From positions 113,944 through 177,943 of the forward strand of contig CAJNOI010000142.1 in the NCBI GenBank assembly GCA_905250115.1: a stretch of DNA of 64,000 nucleotides, in the 5' to 3' direction. This DNA is from Adineta steineri (Eukaryota; Rotifera; Eurotatoria; Adinetida; Adinetidae). Below are positions 11,873 to 23,282 of the stretch, one piece after another (the stretch's first letter is position 1; each line of letters begins with the position of its first letter). A program made the translations under genes and the position numbers. The notes under the pieces are model-generated. The model was not told the origin of the DNA and did not search any database. It saw nothing but the letters and a program-made list of their open reading frames with translations.

Positions 11873-13023
11873 TCTATCAACGTTTAGTGAGTACTGAAAA
11901 TTCTCTTTTGTACTACTTCCAAGTTGTGAATATTTAAATGTGTTTACTATACTTTGAGCAATTCTCATTCAACGAGAAAAAAAATATTTTATTACCATAA
12001 TAATGCATTTTATTTTAGATACTTTAATATATTTTAAAAGGATATAAATAAAAAGAAAAGTTTCTATTACCCATCAACATTTTTAGAAAGCACTTTTATT
12101 CTCATAATATTTTCATTCAATCTTCATACTCTATTACCGCAGTCTTCTACGCATTACTTATAATAATATTAAAATTTTTTTTTAAACTCATATTTTATTT
12201 ACTCATTTCATATACATTCTATACCCTTGAAAATAAGATTAAAATATAGTAGATAACTGAAAAGCTTTTATGGTAATATACATATACCTCGTCATTTTTT
12301 CTTTATCTTACAATTTTACTGATGGATAATAAAAGACATAAATTGAAGGTGAAAGTATGAATTTTCACTTTATATCGTCCACATCTTTTTCTAATTACTA
12401 TTTTTCTTCTATATCTACAAATTCACTATATCTTTAACTCGATTTGTTTTTTGAGTGACACAAAGATATAATAAAATTTTGAAATATCCATTAATGAAAC
12501 ATTATCATGACGATATAGTTGATTTTAATTTTTATTAAGACAGCTGCCACGTAGAATGCATCATGATATTTATTTTTAATTTTATTCGAATAAATAAAAA
12601 GAAAATCGAAGTATTCATGCATATGTTGATCTATTGTTTTCTTCTCATTCAAAATTTTTAATCAAATGTATCCTTGGAAATCTTGAGGATGGGTGTTACT
12701 TTAACTTTACTCTAGCGCCCACACCCTCAAGAGTTTATATCTTTATCTAATTTTTAGACCAATCACTGAATTGTTGATTCCCAACTAGATACTTGATATT
12801 AAAGATACGAATGAGATGACAATCATCAATCAGAACAACCTCTTATGTTGTTGATATATATATAACAACGACTCAGACATCAGAACATTCATCATGCATA
12901 AGTTACTCTAACGATAATTAAAATCACATACTTCATATTTTCTTGTTTGTCAATAATTATCTTCTTTTTTCTTCTTCTCGTTTATTCTTTTCTATCATCG
13001 TTCTATCTGAAACCTATTCAAAA
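11873..13023. other. Intergenic, contains one telomere-like hairpin
   Basis: AT-rich spacer between the divergent LamG and His-Me genes. The only structure seen is the G-rich inverted repeat at 12682-12731. A tatatatata stretch lies near 12855. Confidence 0.4.
12682..12731. repeat. Telomere-like hairpin 1
   Basis: The left arm CTTGAGGATGGGTGTT pairs with the right arm GCCCACACCCTCAAG across a loop of about 20 nt. The outer CTTGAG/CTCAAG is a perfect match. It is a member of the dispersed family described in the findings. Confidence 0.75.
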
Positions 13024-14134
13024 ATGGCATCGTCAGTGAATCTGTACACTAAAACGACGCGAAAGCTTACTAAAAACAGGTCTTATTTATCTTCAACAAG
13101 TGCTAGAAAAAAAACTCTATCCAACGTGCAAAGAAAAAAAAAGAAATCAGTAAACTGATGGGATGCGACATACAATCATTACAGGTAAGCGCAAAAAAAT
13201 CATCAAATCCTGATATATTTCTAGGAACGGTTACTAAGAACCCGTATACAGATGAAGAAGATAGTAACGATCAAATTACTAGCGTCAGAGCTGGACGAAG
13301 ATCATATTAACCACAAACAATCTCCAAGCTTAACATTGCTGGGTATATTGTCAACAACTGAAGCATTGGCATTCGCAAAAGTACTGGCGACAAAGATCTA
13401 CTATAGATGGTACATTAATCCAGAACATCTTTTTCCATCAATTACTGCTGATCAGATTAAACAAATGATCGGTTGCAATGATCCTGACAGTAAGTTTTGC
13501 TGATCTCTCTGCTTGAGTAAGAACTATGTATTTTCTAGGTGCTTATTTTATCGATTGAATACCTTGTTTAATTCCAACACAACACTTTCTTCCACCACCA
13601 GTTACGACGTCATGATCAATTGTGTATGTCAATACTCACACATGGCCAAACGTTCAAAATCATATTAACACCGTATGCAATAAAGTCAATAAGGGCATTT
13701 TTAAACGATTCAAGCAGTAGATTGTCATACGAGTCAAGGAGCGTGATCTTCTATGGTTGATAACTCAACGGTGCGGAAAGATAGGTAAAATAATAATCTT
13801 TCGTATCACTTATTCATCTCTGGTACTTCTAGGTTCGCATTTATGTGATACAAACGGTTGTACGTCCGAAAAGCATATTGTACTAGAATCTTTTCTTATC
13901 ATCGAAGAAAGAGCACACAGCGATGGTATTAGTCTTCTCTTCCGTCCAGCAAGATCAGCATTGCCTCCAGACATGGTCAAAGCTCAACCATGTTCTCACG
14001 GCGTCAACCATCCTAAATCCAACGACAATCCATTCGAGTTCAGTTGCCAAAAAATTCAAATAATATTTCGCTTAACTTTTTCAATAAAAAAAATTAAAAT
14101 TATATCTTTCTCAGAATTGTCAGAAGTTTGTTAA
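13024..14134 (+). pseudogene. His-Me finger endonuclease-like gene, apparently damaged
   Basis: The C-terminal part carries the zinc-binding loop of His-Me finger homing-endonuclease-like proteins: SHLCDTNGCTSEKHIVLES, then spaced PCSHG and SCQ. This is the C-x4-C...H...C-x-H...C pattern of that Pfam class (zf-His_Me_endon). It is joined from the exon ending at 13784 (ITQRCGKIG) across an intron to about 13832. The N-terminal exon begins at ATG 13024 and is basic (Ser/Lys-rich). At the A9 run near 13133-13141 the frame must shift by one base to continue into KLMGCDIQSLQERL and the exon at 13227-13490. Between 13536 and 13720 every frame has stops or needs an unsupported splice. Either the gene is decaying or my exon model is incomplete and the A9 run is an assembly error. 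Proteins with this loop are nucleases; whether this copy is active is doubtful. Confidence 0.5.
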
Positions 14135-15620
14135 AACTGTATCCGATGCATTTCTATAAGAAAAAGTTGAACCCTGCTCTTCATTCTTCTTCGGAAAACA
14201 TAAAGTATTGCAATTTGATCCATCTCTCCTGACTGTTATGCTGTTTCGATAGGCTTCAGTGGTACACAATATTTACATTGAATAACTTAATATCTATTCA
14301 AACAGTTTTGCTTAAATTATGAGTCTGTACATGATTAGATACACCAACAGTCAAACCTGTCGACTCTTAACTAACTAGGAAACATTGAGGGTGTGGGTAT
14401 CGCTTTTCTTTTTTTTGCATAAAACTGTAATACAGAGCCTTGAAGAGCATTGAAAAATTAAATAAATAACACGAAATGCATCAACAAAATTAACTCTGTA
14501 TTGATTTCATTGATTTTTCAAAATACGTTCGACTGCATTCGTTACTAAAAAGCAAGAGTTAGGAATAGCAGATTGAACTTATCTCTTCATTAAGAAACAT
14601 GGTTAATCTATCTTTGATTGATTCACACCATCACTACTAGTACTTCATAAGATCTTTACTTAGATGTGCTTATACTCATCAGACGGTACATTAACTTCAA
14701 AGTATAACTATGCCATTTTTTATTGCTGAAGATAAAATACTCATCGATATACTGTCCTAAAACAATATTATTTTACTAACGAATCAAATATCACTTAACT
14801 TGATATAGGTCTTATTATTAAACGTATTTTTTGAGATTAGATATTTTTATTTTGTTTAACAATGAGCACCAACAACAATCTATTAGATCTATGTAGAAGC
14901 GTATGCCACCTGAAGACGGCCTTTTAGCAAGGTCCAAACTAGTCACGGTAGCAATACCTTTGCATACATCCTCAAATTTCGCGATGATTTATGTTAATCT
15001 AAAAGTTTTTAACAGTAATACATGTCATCGTATTATAAATAAATTTTCACTCATTCCAATAGGATTTGTTTTTCTACTTTAATATGCATATTGATCTACT
15101 AATTAATGTGCATGAATTAGTGCAAGATAGAATAATTTGAGAATAACATAAATTGTAGTGCACATTGTTTCATATGTGATTATAATAAGAAACATATTAA
15201 TGAATCAACACATCAACACGGAGAGTGCTAGGGATCATTTTTCTCCAGTTTCTTATTATTTTTCGTTGTATAGTACAATTAAAATATATTAGAATTGACT
15301 ATGCATCATGTAACAAGTGTTATATGTATGTTAAATTTATCTAGAATAACGATAGCTTCCAATGAATTCTTGTTGAGTTTTTGTAATTTTCAAAGGTAAA
15401 TTGTGTTTTGTTTTTTCTTATTTCATGATCAATATCATATTACATGTTAAAAGATAATTTTTTAAATTACGTTTTTGTAATCCATCAAAGCTATTTGTAA
15501 AAGGTCTTCTTCTTCCTCTTTTTTGTTATAAATGAAATGTAATGGATACCTATCCTAACGTGAGGAAAAAACCCAGGTATACCAATTTCGGAGTTAAAAG
15601 AAAAAGAAAAAGAAGGACTG
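14135..15620. other. Intergenic; half hairpin and start of duplicated block
   Basis: No gene was recognised. It holds the G-rich half-site at 14385-14403. A less AT-rich stretch at about 14890-14980 has no reading frame or RNA fold that I can name. From about 15297 the sequence is similar to 43388 onward. Confidence 0.4.
14385..14403 (+). repeat. Telomere-like half-site
   Basis: TTGAGGGTGTGGGTATCGC matches the arm consensus of the hairpin family, but I see no complementary C-rich arm within 80 nt. It may be a degraded hairpin. Confidence 0.5.
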
Positions 15621-15630
15621 TATATAAGAA
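15621..15630 (+). promoter_or_regulatory. TATA box of first NHL gene
   Basis: TATATAAGAA precedes a probable short 5' UTR exon ending at donor AAAG|GTATG (15696|15697). Both TATA and donor are conserved in the duplicate (43712, 43787), which supports their use. Confidence 0.6.
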
Positions 15631-15996
15631 GATGGTTACAGCTTAGCTTTTCATTCTTTTTCAAAACAAAGACGACGTACTAACACACAGTCAAAGGTAT
15701 GGACATTATTTCATAAAAGTCAGAGAAGAAGTTTTATAATATTGAAGATCTGTAAAAAAAGAAGAATAATATTTGAACCATGTTTTAAAGAACCATGTAA
15801 ATTTTATTTTTTGATTTTTTGGGGATCATGACTGTCAATTATCCTCCAAAGAAGTTGTTTATAAAATATTCTATAGACTTTGAGATCTTTGCTAAATCAA
15901 AGTTCTTTTCATAGTTTGATAAATCAGTCAAAACGCAATTAAGTGTCACTATCCTCCGAAGGTCTAGCAATTGAGATAATAAACGTTTGTGTTTAA

Positions 15997-16053
15997 GGTT
16001 GGGTGTGTATGAACATGATTACGCGTATTCACAACAACCACACCCACACCCAG
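15997..16053. repeat. Telomere-like hairpin 2 (in 5' UTR intron)
   Basis: GGTTGGGTGTGTATG on the left faces ACAACCACACCCACACCCAG on the right. It lies inside the inferred 5' UTR intron of the first NHL gene. The duplicate block has the counterpart at 44085-44144. Confidence 0.7.
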
Positions 16054-16379
16054 TTTTCGAAGAAAAAATATTTCTAATTAAAAACTTACTTATCTAAAAC
16101 TTCTTTGCGCATGAAATGGTGTGCCCCTAATGAATTTCCAATTCTAAGTGCACTTACAGTTACAGTTAGTGGTACTCGTAATTCTGAGTGTACAAAATGA
16201 AGTATTTTAAAAGCATATTCATATTTGTGACTTAGGTCGAAAGAATTCTTTAGGCAAATGGATGTGATCTCTGTGATGTGTTCTATAAAATAATTACCAT
16301 TTTTTAGGCGAAATAAATGAACAATTCTTTCTTAATTGATTTCACCTTTTCAGATCCACAATCAGCATCACTACAACCA

Positions 16380-19104
16380 ATGCTTGGAAAGTCACTTAAA
16401 ACTAATTACCAAAACATGGAATCCAAAAGACCTCTTATTAACAGAAACGAAGAAGAAGATATAGAGTTGGCTACAAAACGAACGACTCCATATGATACAT
16501 CACCAGAATGCAAAGTAAGTGGTATTGTGTTTAGAGGTGCTGGTTTAGTATTAGCACTACATTATCGTAATGCTAAACTAGCGCTTCTGGTTCTGTTTTA
16601 TATGAGTTTTAGTCAGAAAGGTAAATGTCTTATGTGCATGAGTGTGCAAGGAAAACTTACGAAATGGAATAACTATTTCAGAAAGATCAAGAGAACAGGT
16701 AATTCAATCTGTATTTTTTTTAAATATTTAGTCTGAATCAGAGAATATTCACAGTATTAAACAATCTACTCGTCCACAAAGAAGACCGTAAGTACTTGAT
16801 TTATTTATTCGAAATATATCAATCTCATTTTAGATCTTTATTTCATCGGAAAGCAATCTTGATTTTTACTAACATTGTCGCTGTTAGTGTAATAACTATC
16901 ATTAGTATTATAATATGGGTAGTTTTCATCAAAAAGGCCGAAACAACAATTAATACAACTATAGCTACAACTGATGCATCGACAACAAAAACCGCAATGG
17001 TTACAACGTCGACAATATCAACAACAATGCTTACTACGTCGACAACGACAACAACAACGCTTACTACGTCGACAACGACAACAACAACGCTTACTACGTC
17101 GACAACGACAACAACAACGCTTACTACGTCGACAACGACAACAGCAACAACAACAATGGTTACAACGTTGACAAAAAAAAACGCAATAGTTACAACGTCG
17201 ATAATAAAGACAACAATGCTTACAACCGCGACAACAAAAACAACAATGATAACAACATCAACAACAGAAATAACAATGATTACAACTTCTGAAACAATGT
17301 TTACAGCGTCGACAACAAAAACAGCAACGGTTACAACATCGACAACAGAAACAACAATGATCATAACGTCGGCACTAGAAACAACTATGCTTACTATGTC
17401 GACATCAAAAACAACAATGAATGGTAGAGTTTTGTTATAAAAGAAAAAATGAGAATTGACATATTTCTTGGATCTGAAAAAATGAGCTCCACACCTAAAT
17501 TCTGAATTTGTAGCTCACTTACACATCCTTATTTTACCTAACGTTATTTGAAATTATGTAGTCGTCCAAAAAGAATTAATAATTAAATACAGAACAAATC
17601 TATTACGGAATGTGAAAAGCTATTTTTAAAACAGAATCATAGTACCCAGCATGCAGAAGTAAAACTCCCAAAACAAAAGTAATTAGTACCAGAAAGTATC
17701 ATTTCTGTAACAGAATAATTGTGTTTTATTTTTGGGAATCTTAAAGTGTGAATATATTAGAAGAATCAACCAAAATCTCAAAATATTTTATTTCAGAAAT
17801 CATCTCATTTCTCTTATTTTAATGTTGATTTAATAAGAAAAACTAAAAGATAAAATTTATTTCTAATTAAAATATTTCAAATCTTTATTAATTTGTTTTA
17901 TTTTACACAAGTTGTTCAATTCAAATCAGTTCTTTTATTGGCAAATATTCTAAAATTTCTTTTTTTCTTCAAATGTTTATTTAACAAAAAACAAATCAAC
18001 AAAATTTTTTTGTCATTTTTATTTTCCTTCATTTTCTTTTCAAATAATTTATGTTGTTTTGTCAACAAATTCTTTTCAAAATGAAACAAAAAATCAAATC
18101 AAATTCAATTTTCCATTAAACATGTTTATGAACATTTCGTTCAAAATTAATCTTTTCTTTTTCTCCTTCTTTTTATCAAAATCATTTGTTTTCATTATTT
18201 TCTAGTCTCAAAATTCAACAAATGGAAACAAAATGCCATTACTGTAGCTGGTAAAGATGGACGAGGACATCAATTAAATCAACTCAGTTGCCCTGAAGGA
18301 ATCCTTATCGATAAAAACAAAAATATTTTCATTGCTGATCGTTGGAATGATCGTATTGTTGAATGGAAATATAACGCAAAAGAAGGACTAGTCATTGCAG
18401 GTAGAAATGGGCAAGGAAATCGAACGGATCAATTGTATTGGCCAACAGATCTGATTGTTGATCAACAAAATCATTCAATTATCATTGCTGATAAAGGGAA
18501 CAAACGCGTGATCCAATGGTTGAATCAAAATCAACAAATTCTCATTAACAATATTAACTGTTATGGTTTGGCAATAGATAAACATGGATTTCTTTATGTT
18601 TCTGATTGTGAAAAGAATGAAGTGAGACGATGGAAAATGGGAGAATACGACAACGAAGGAATTGTAGTGGCAGGTGGAAATAGACAAGGAGATAAACTCA
18701 ATCAACTCAGCTGTCCTATGTTTATCTTTGTTGACGAAGATCAATCTATTTATGTATCCGACAGCCACAATGATCGTGTAATGAAATGGAGAAAAGATGC
18801 AAAAGAAGGAACGATTGTCGCTGGAGGAAATGGTAGAGGAGAAAATCTCAATCAATTATCTGAACCTCATGGAGTAGTTGTTGATTATTTGGGTGAAATT
18901 TATGTGGCAGATTGTAATAATCAACGAGTAATGCGTTGGCGTGAAGGAAAAGAAAAAGGTGAAACTGTTGTTGGTGGAAATGGTGAAGGAGATCAATCAA
19001 ATCAAATGAATTGTCCCACTGGTTTATCTTTTGATGATGAAGGCAATCTTTACGTTGCTGAATATTGGAATCATCGAATTCAAAAATTTGAAATAGTTTT
19101 GTGA
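16380..19104 (+). CDS. Membrane-anchored NHL propeller with Thr-rich stalk (copy A)
   Basis: Coding exons are 16380-16514, 16732-16787, 16834-17423 and 18206-19104, 559 residues. ATG 16380 is the first ATG after the inferred UTR acceptor TTTTCAG at 16353. Order: a cytosolic tail of about 65 residues rich in charge (NEEEDIELATKR), one transmembrane helix (TNIVAVSVITIISIIIWVVF), and a stalk of about 170 residues rich in Thr with a tandem repeat. The propeller exon of 299 residues has about six NHL repeats of the type AGGNG.G..LNQL..P..I.VD...IYVSD..N.RV..W. The exon enters through a phase-1 intron of 782 nt. A type II surface protein is predicted, with the propeller outside the cell. NHL propellers bind proteins, RNA or glycans; the ligand here is unknown. 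Its closest relative in the window is copy D (44455-47297). Confidence 0.85.
17028..17147 (+). repeat. 30-bp minisatellite coding for the Thr-rich stalk
   Basis: Four tandem units of 30 bp, each containing CTTACTACGTCGACAACGAC, code for LTTSTTTTTT. The first three are identical and the fourth begins to diverge. The unit keeps the frame, so copy number can vary without breaking the protein. Confidence 0.8.
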
Positions 19105-20327
19105 ATGAAGTTTTGAATAAAAGAATTGAAGTAAAGTTTTTCGGAACTTTTTTTTTGAAAATTGAATTTAATTTCATAATTTTGATTAGAAAGCTTTAAC
19201 AAATAAACGTTTAATTCTTCATCTTTTGTTGAATTTTGCGTAAGAAAAGAAAAGAAAAGATATTGTACTTGGAATTAAATTAAATAGAAACGATTCGCGA
19301 AGAAGATTTTGTGTTTGATAAAATTATATGATTTGTGAAAAATGCTTTTATCACAGTGATTCTTCTAGCGACGATAAAATTATTTCAGTTGTCTTGTGTA
19401 ATATCCTAAAATACATCAATATATGTATTTAACGCTGGAGAATGACCAATCGATGACATTAAAATCTATTTTGTTTATATAAATATCATATTGTCAAATA
19501 AGAGTCTTTATTATTTTGAGAGTGTGGGTTTGAATGATCTGTAATCTTATCCATACCCTCAAGATTTCTTCACGGCTCTCGAAAAAACATAAACACATAG
19601 TTTCTGAGCCCATATTTGAAAGGAACATAAAAATACTGGTCATAAACAATAGTTCCTCACTCGTCTGGAATACTTTCGAACAGGCTAACAAAGATCAAAC
19701 GTTGTGTCCAGAAATATCACCTCATCTGTTTTGCCTTCCAAAGATTCCTTCAATACTTTTCAAGAAAAATCAACACAATTTATGAGGCCATATTTAGAAA
19801 ACGCAGAAACTTCTGAGTCATAGTAACTGCCTTTCATCCAACCTAGTTGTTTGTTTCTTATCAACTCATTCCCATCGTCATTATTAAGAAAGAGAAAAGA
19901 GATTAGGAAGTGACACCGATATTACAACATAATGCGAAGAAAAACGACATAAGAAAAAGGTTGCAGATAAAACGTCATACTCAATTATTCACTTTTTTCT
20001 GTTGCATGTGCAAATATTCTCAGATAAAGAGCAAAAAATAAAATGCATGAATGTGTGTATATTGTATACTCTCAAAAGGTAACGATAACACAAAAAAAGA
20101 AAAACTTTACATCAATTCATTTGTAACGTTAAATATGCAAAGGATATCATGAAATACGCGCTGAACTAGATAATTTTGTTTCGCTCTAATCAGTTTTAAA
20201 GTTGTTGTATCAAACATACATTTTAATATGCAACATGAAAAATACTACGATAAGTGAAGCCTTTATTTTTGAATAGTTCCTATATATACATAGACTATTT
20301 CAGATGACATATCAAAATCTACATGTA
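19105..20327. other. Intergenic, contains one telomere-like hairpin
   Basis: 3' flank of copy A and upstream region of the esterase. Apart from the hairpin at 19514-19564 I see no gene. TATATATACATAG near 20281 could serve as an esterase promoter element. Confidence 0.4.
19514..19564. repeat. Telomere-like hairpin 3
   Basis: Left arm TTTTGAGAGTGTGGGTTTG, right arm ATCCATACCCTCAAGA, loop of about 15 nt. It lies 410 bp downstream of the copy A stop. Confidence 0.75.
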
Positions 20328-22484
20328 ATGAGGTTCTCGTTGTTGTTGTGCTTTAGTTTATTATCGACTATTACTATTACTACTACTACCGCTGCTGATG
20401 CAGATATTGGACTTCAAACACGACAAGGAATTATATATGGCCAACTAACTCAATATTCAAATGAGTATTTAGGGTAAGAAAAAATTAAATAATTTCGAAA
20501 CATTGTGTTAAAAGCGAGTAGGGATATACCAACATCCAATTCAATCCAAAAAATTTGAATTTTTCTTTTCTTACACACTTCTCAGGTAATACTGAATTAG
20601 CAAGTATATGCAATATAATCAAACAGTAGTAAGTAGAGCACCAAATCCCAAAATATTTAATGTTGTTACATCCTTACGTGTGAAACTAAATACTTGCACA
20701 ATATCAGTTTGCATTTTTTTTATATCTCGACTGATTTTATACTTCATTACTATTCAATTTTGTCTTGTAATTGACTTCGATGATAATAATATTGAAAAAC
20801 GTTTCTGCATTGAATATAAAATTAGACTTTCTCTAAAACATATAAGATAAATACTTTGAATCTTACTTGTAATACAAATTTTTCTAGAATCCAATATGCT
20901 ACAGCAGATCGATGGAAACCGCCAGTTGATCTTGCATCTGAATCATTTCCGCATGGTTCATTTCAAGCAAAATCATTTGGTCCATGTTGTCCTCAATCAG
21001 AGGCTGGAGTTGTTATACCTATGCAAAATGAAGAATGTTTATATCTCAATATTTATACACCATTGAATACAACAAATCGATCTTTATTACCGGTTCTTGT
21101 TTGGATTCATGGAGGTGGCCTTCAAGTTGGCTGTACATCACAAAGTATTCCTGTTTTATATAATGGTACAAATATAATTGCTAATTCACCTCCACAACAA
21201 TCAGCTATTATCGTAACTATTAACTATAGATTAGGTGTCTTAGCTGATATGTACTTGACTGAATTAATTCAAGAAAATCCAACAACATGGCCAACAGCTG
21301 GCAATTATTATTATCTAGACATGCTATCAGCATTACGTTGGATCAACATCAATATTCGTGATTATGGTGGTAATCCTAACAATATCTTACTATTTGGAGA
21401 AAGTGCTGGAGCCAATGCTGTTATTGATATTGGTGCATTAAAAGGATCATCGAATCTCTATCAACATGTTATATCACAATCAGGTGGAGGTGGATTTCAT
21501 TCCTATTATTCGAATACTAGCGATGCTATCATAGAATCAAACAAGATTGTTCAACGAATGAATTGTACAAATGATAAAAGTCAAACTGTGTTATCATGTT
21601 TACGTAATTCCTCGATTTCCGATTTACTTACAGCGTATGGTGCTCGTCAAACAAAAGTAATTGTTGAGGGATATTTTCTACCATTTTACCCACCATTAGC
21701 AATTAAAAAAGGAACATATAATCAAAACATCAATATGATCATTGGTCGAAATGAATATGAATCGCCAATGTGTTTTTCCACTCCTGATATGAATTCTTCT
21801 TCAGCTAAAGCACTTGTCATTCCAGGTATAGGACAAAAATGGGCAGATTTACTTTTTGATGCTACTCAAATGAATACCTGTTCAGCAGACAGAAACTCTA
21901 CAAATCGTTGCTGTGATATGATTCGTTTACTTCTAACAGATCTTGTACTTGATTGTAGTGCTCGTCGTATATACAATAGTTTGTATGAAAAAAACAATCA
22001 ACAAAAATTATTTTGGTATCATATGGATTGTAATCCTGGAATATGTCCTCCAAAGTCAATCGAAGAAATGGGCGGTCTTTGTATTCATACAGCAGAACTT
22101 CCATATGTATTTGGGACTATGAGTGATATGTATTCGACAAATTTACATAACTGCACATGGGATAATGACACAAAGACATTTTCTAATCAAATAATTTCAC
22201 ATTGGATCAATATGGCTGCAACAGGAGAACCATTGAAGCAATGGCCAAGTTATCATCCATCATCGCCAAAATATTTTAAGATCACACCTCATCATGACTT
22301 TTTACCTTTTTTATCAGATAGGGATTGTTCAATAATTGATCAATTTGAAAAGGAAGGAATTATGCTCATGTTTGGAGATTCTGGAAATTATAGCTCAAGA
22401 AACTACGGAGCTACAATTATAACAATGGCATTCGTCATGCTCTTATATTTGGTTAGAGTTGATTGTCTATGTCATCATTTTTAA
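20328..22484 (+). CDS. Secreted or anchored carboxylesterase (type B)
   Basis: Exons 20328-20473 and 20888-22484 join in phase 2 (TTTAGG|A), restoring the YLGIQYA segment typical of carboxylesterases; 580 residues. A signal peptide of about 24 residues opens the protein. The alpha/beta-hydrolase core shows the oxyanion loop HGGGLQVG, the nucleophile elbow FGESAGA (Ser near residue 221), an acidic candidate in GRNEYES and the catalytic His in HTAELPYVFG. Cysteines typical of the family are present (CCPQSEAGV, ECLYLNIY). A hydrophobic C-terminal tail (IITMAFVMLLYLVRV) suggests a GPI signal or membrane anchor, as in cholinesterase-like proteins. It should hydrolyse carboxylic esters; no cholinergic specificity can be claimed. 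The 414-nt intron is long for this window. Confidence 0.9.
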
Positions 22485-22520
22485 AACTAACTAATTTTTA
22501 TGACTTTTCTCTTTGCATTA

Positions 22521-22574
22521 TAATGGGGGTGGGTGCGGGTGTCAGTTAAAGACGATGCGAACCCACACCATTAT
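22521..22574. repeat. Telomere-like hairpin 4
   Basis: Left arm TAATGGGGGTGGGTGCGGGT, right arm GCGAACCCACACCATTATT, loop of about 14 nt. It starts only 37 bp after the esterase stop, so it may lie in the 3' UTR. Confidence 0.75.
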
Positions 22575-22780
22575 TGAAAAATATAAGTTCAACTATCTTT
22601 GAGAGAAAATTTTTTGTTTAGAAAAATAAATGAAAGAACGAACAAAAAATATGTATTTACATGCATAGAGTTTAAACTAAAATTTCAGAAGAGGCGAGAT
22701 AATTCATTCATTTTTGTTTCTAGAAAGAATATGTTCGAAGCATTGTCTACTATATAATATCATATTTAAAGATATAAATA

Positions 22781-23014
22781 ATGCGTTTTAATTTTTTTCT
22801 ATTATTTCTTTCACATAGACAACCTCAAACTAACAGCTCCCTTACATCATGCAAATATGAAGATAAATGTCATGATCATAGTGAATATCATCGAGCAAAA
22901 TATTCCCATCCTCAAAATGAAAGTTCTCGCATACAAAGTAGATATGATACAAAACGCAACGATTATGGTGAATCAAATCGTGGAAAATATTCACATTCAA
23001 ATATGTCGAGTTAA
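22781..23014 (+). CDS. Possible small secreted peptide, family unknown
   Basis: 77 codons from ATG to TAA. The first 11-12 residues are hydrophobic and could be a short signal peptide. The rest is polar, rich in His, Tyr, Arg and Ser, with two Cys close together (CKYEDKC). A polyadenylation-like AATAAA follows. No relative is recognised and the frame could be chance or a 3' exon of an unseen gene. Confidence 0.25.
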   Translation: MRFNFFLLFLSHRQPQTNSSLTSCKYEDKCHDHSEYHRAKYSHPQNESSRIQSRYDTKRNDYGESNRGKYSHSNMSS

Positions 23015-23282
23015 CTAACTGGTAACTATCATACTGATTTTTTTATGATTTCATCTAAATAAACATTCATTCTTATTCTTCAATGTCGCCACCATTTTTG
23101 CTTCTTTCAAAACTTTAAAACAGAATGCTCTAGCATATTAATATATATATCTTTTTTTTCAACATCGCAACACATACATTTTATCAAAACAAATCTTTCA
23201 CCTTTTCTGCTTGTCGTATAATGCTCGATATTCGCTTTGTCCTGAGGAATTGCATGTTAAATGCAAAGTAAAAGTAAGAGAG

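Larger units (their letters stand above)
15297..19260. repeat. Duplicated block, copy 1 (partner about 43388-47430)
   Basis: Promoter, 5' UTR intron, coding exons, introns and 3' flank of the first NHL gene align by eye with those of the last NHL gene, same orientation, about 28 kb apart. The upstream 1.1 kb and the first coding exons are nearly identical. The Thr-rich stalk and long intron differ by indels, and the propeller exon is more diverged. Confidence 0.8.
22485..23282. other. Intergenic with hairpin and a doubtful small reading frame
   Basis: It contains the hairpin at 22521-22574. It also has a 77-codon frame at 22781-23014 that begins with a hydrophobic stretch (MRFNFFLLFLS) and continues His/Tyr/Arg-rich, with AATAAA about 40 bp after it. 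An acceptor-like CACATAG inside the frame raises the option that only its second part is an exon. No family was recognised. Confidence 0.35.

Noticed and set aside
11873-11968. Upstream ATG at 11968 for the LamG protein
   Set aside because: It would bury the signal peptide 32 residues inside the protein.
14890-14980. Less AT-rich stretch as a structural RNA gene
   Set aside because: I could not match it to spliced-leader, snRNA or other known RNA motifs.
17893-18084. Phe/Lys-rich frame
   Set aside because: It lies inside the last intron of NHL copy A, in T-rich sequence.
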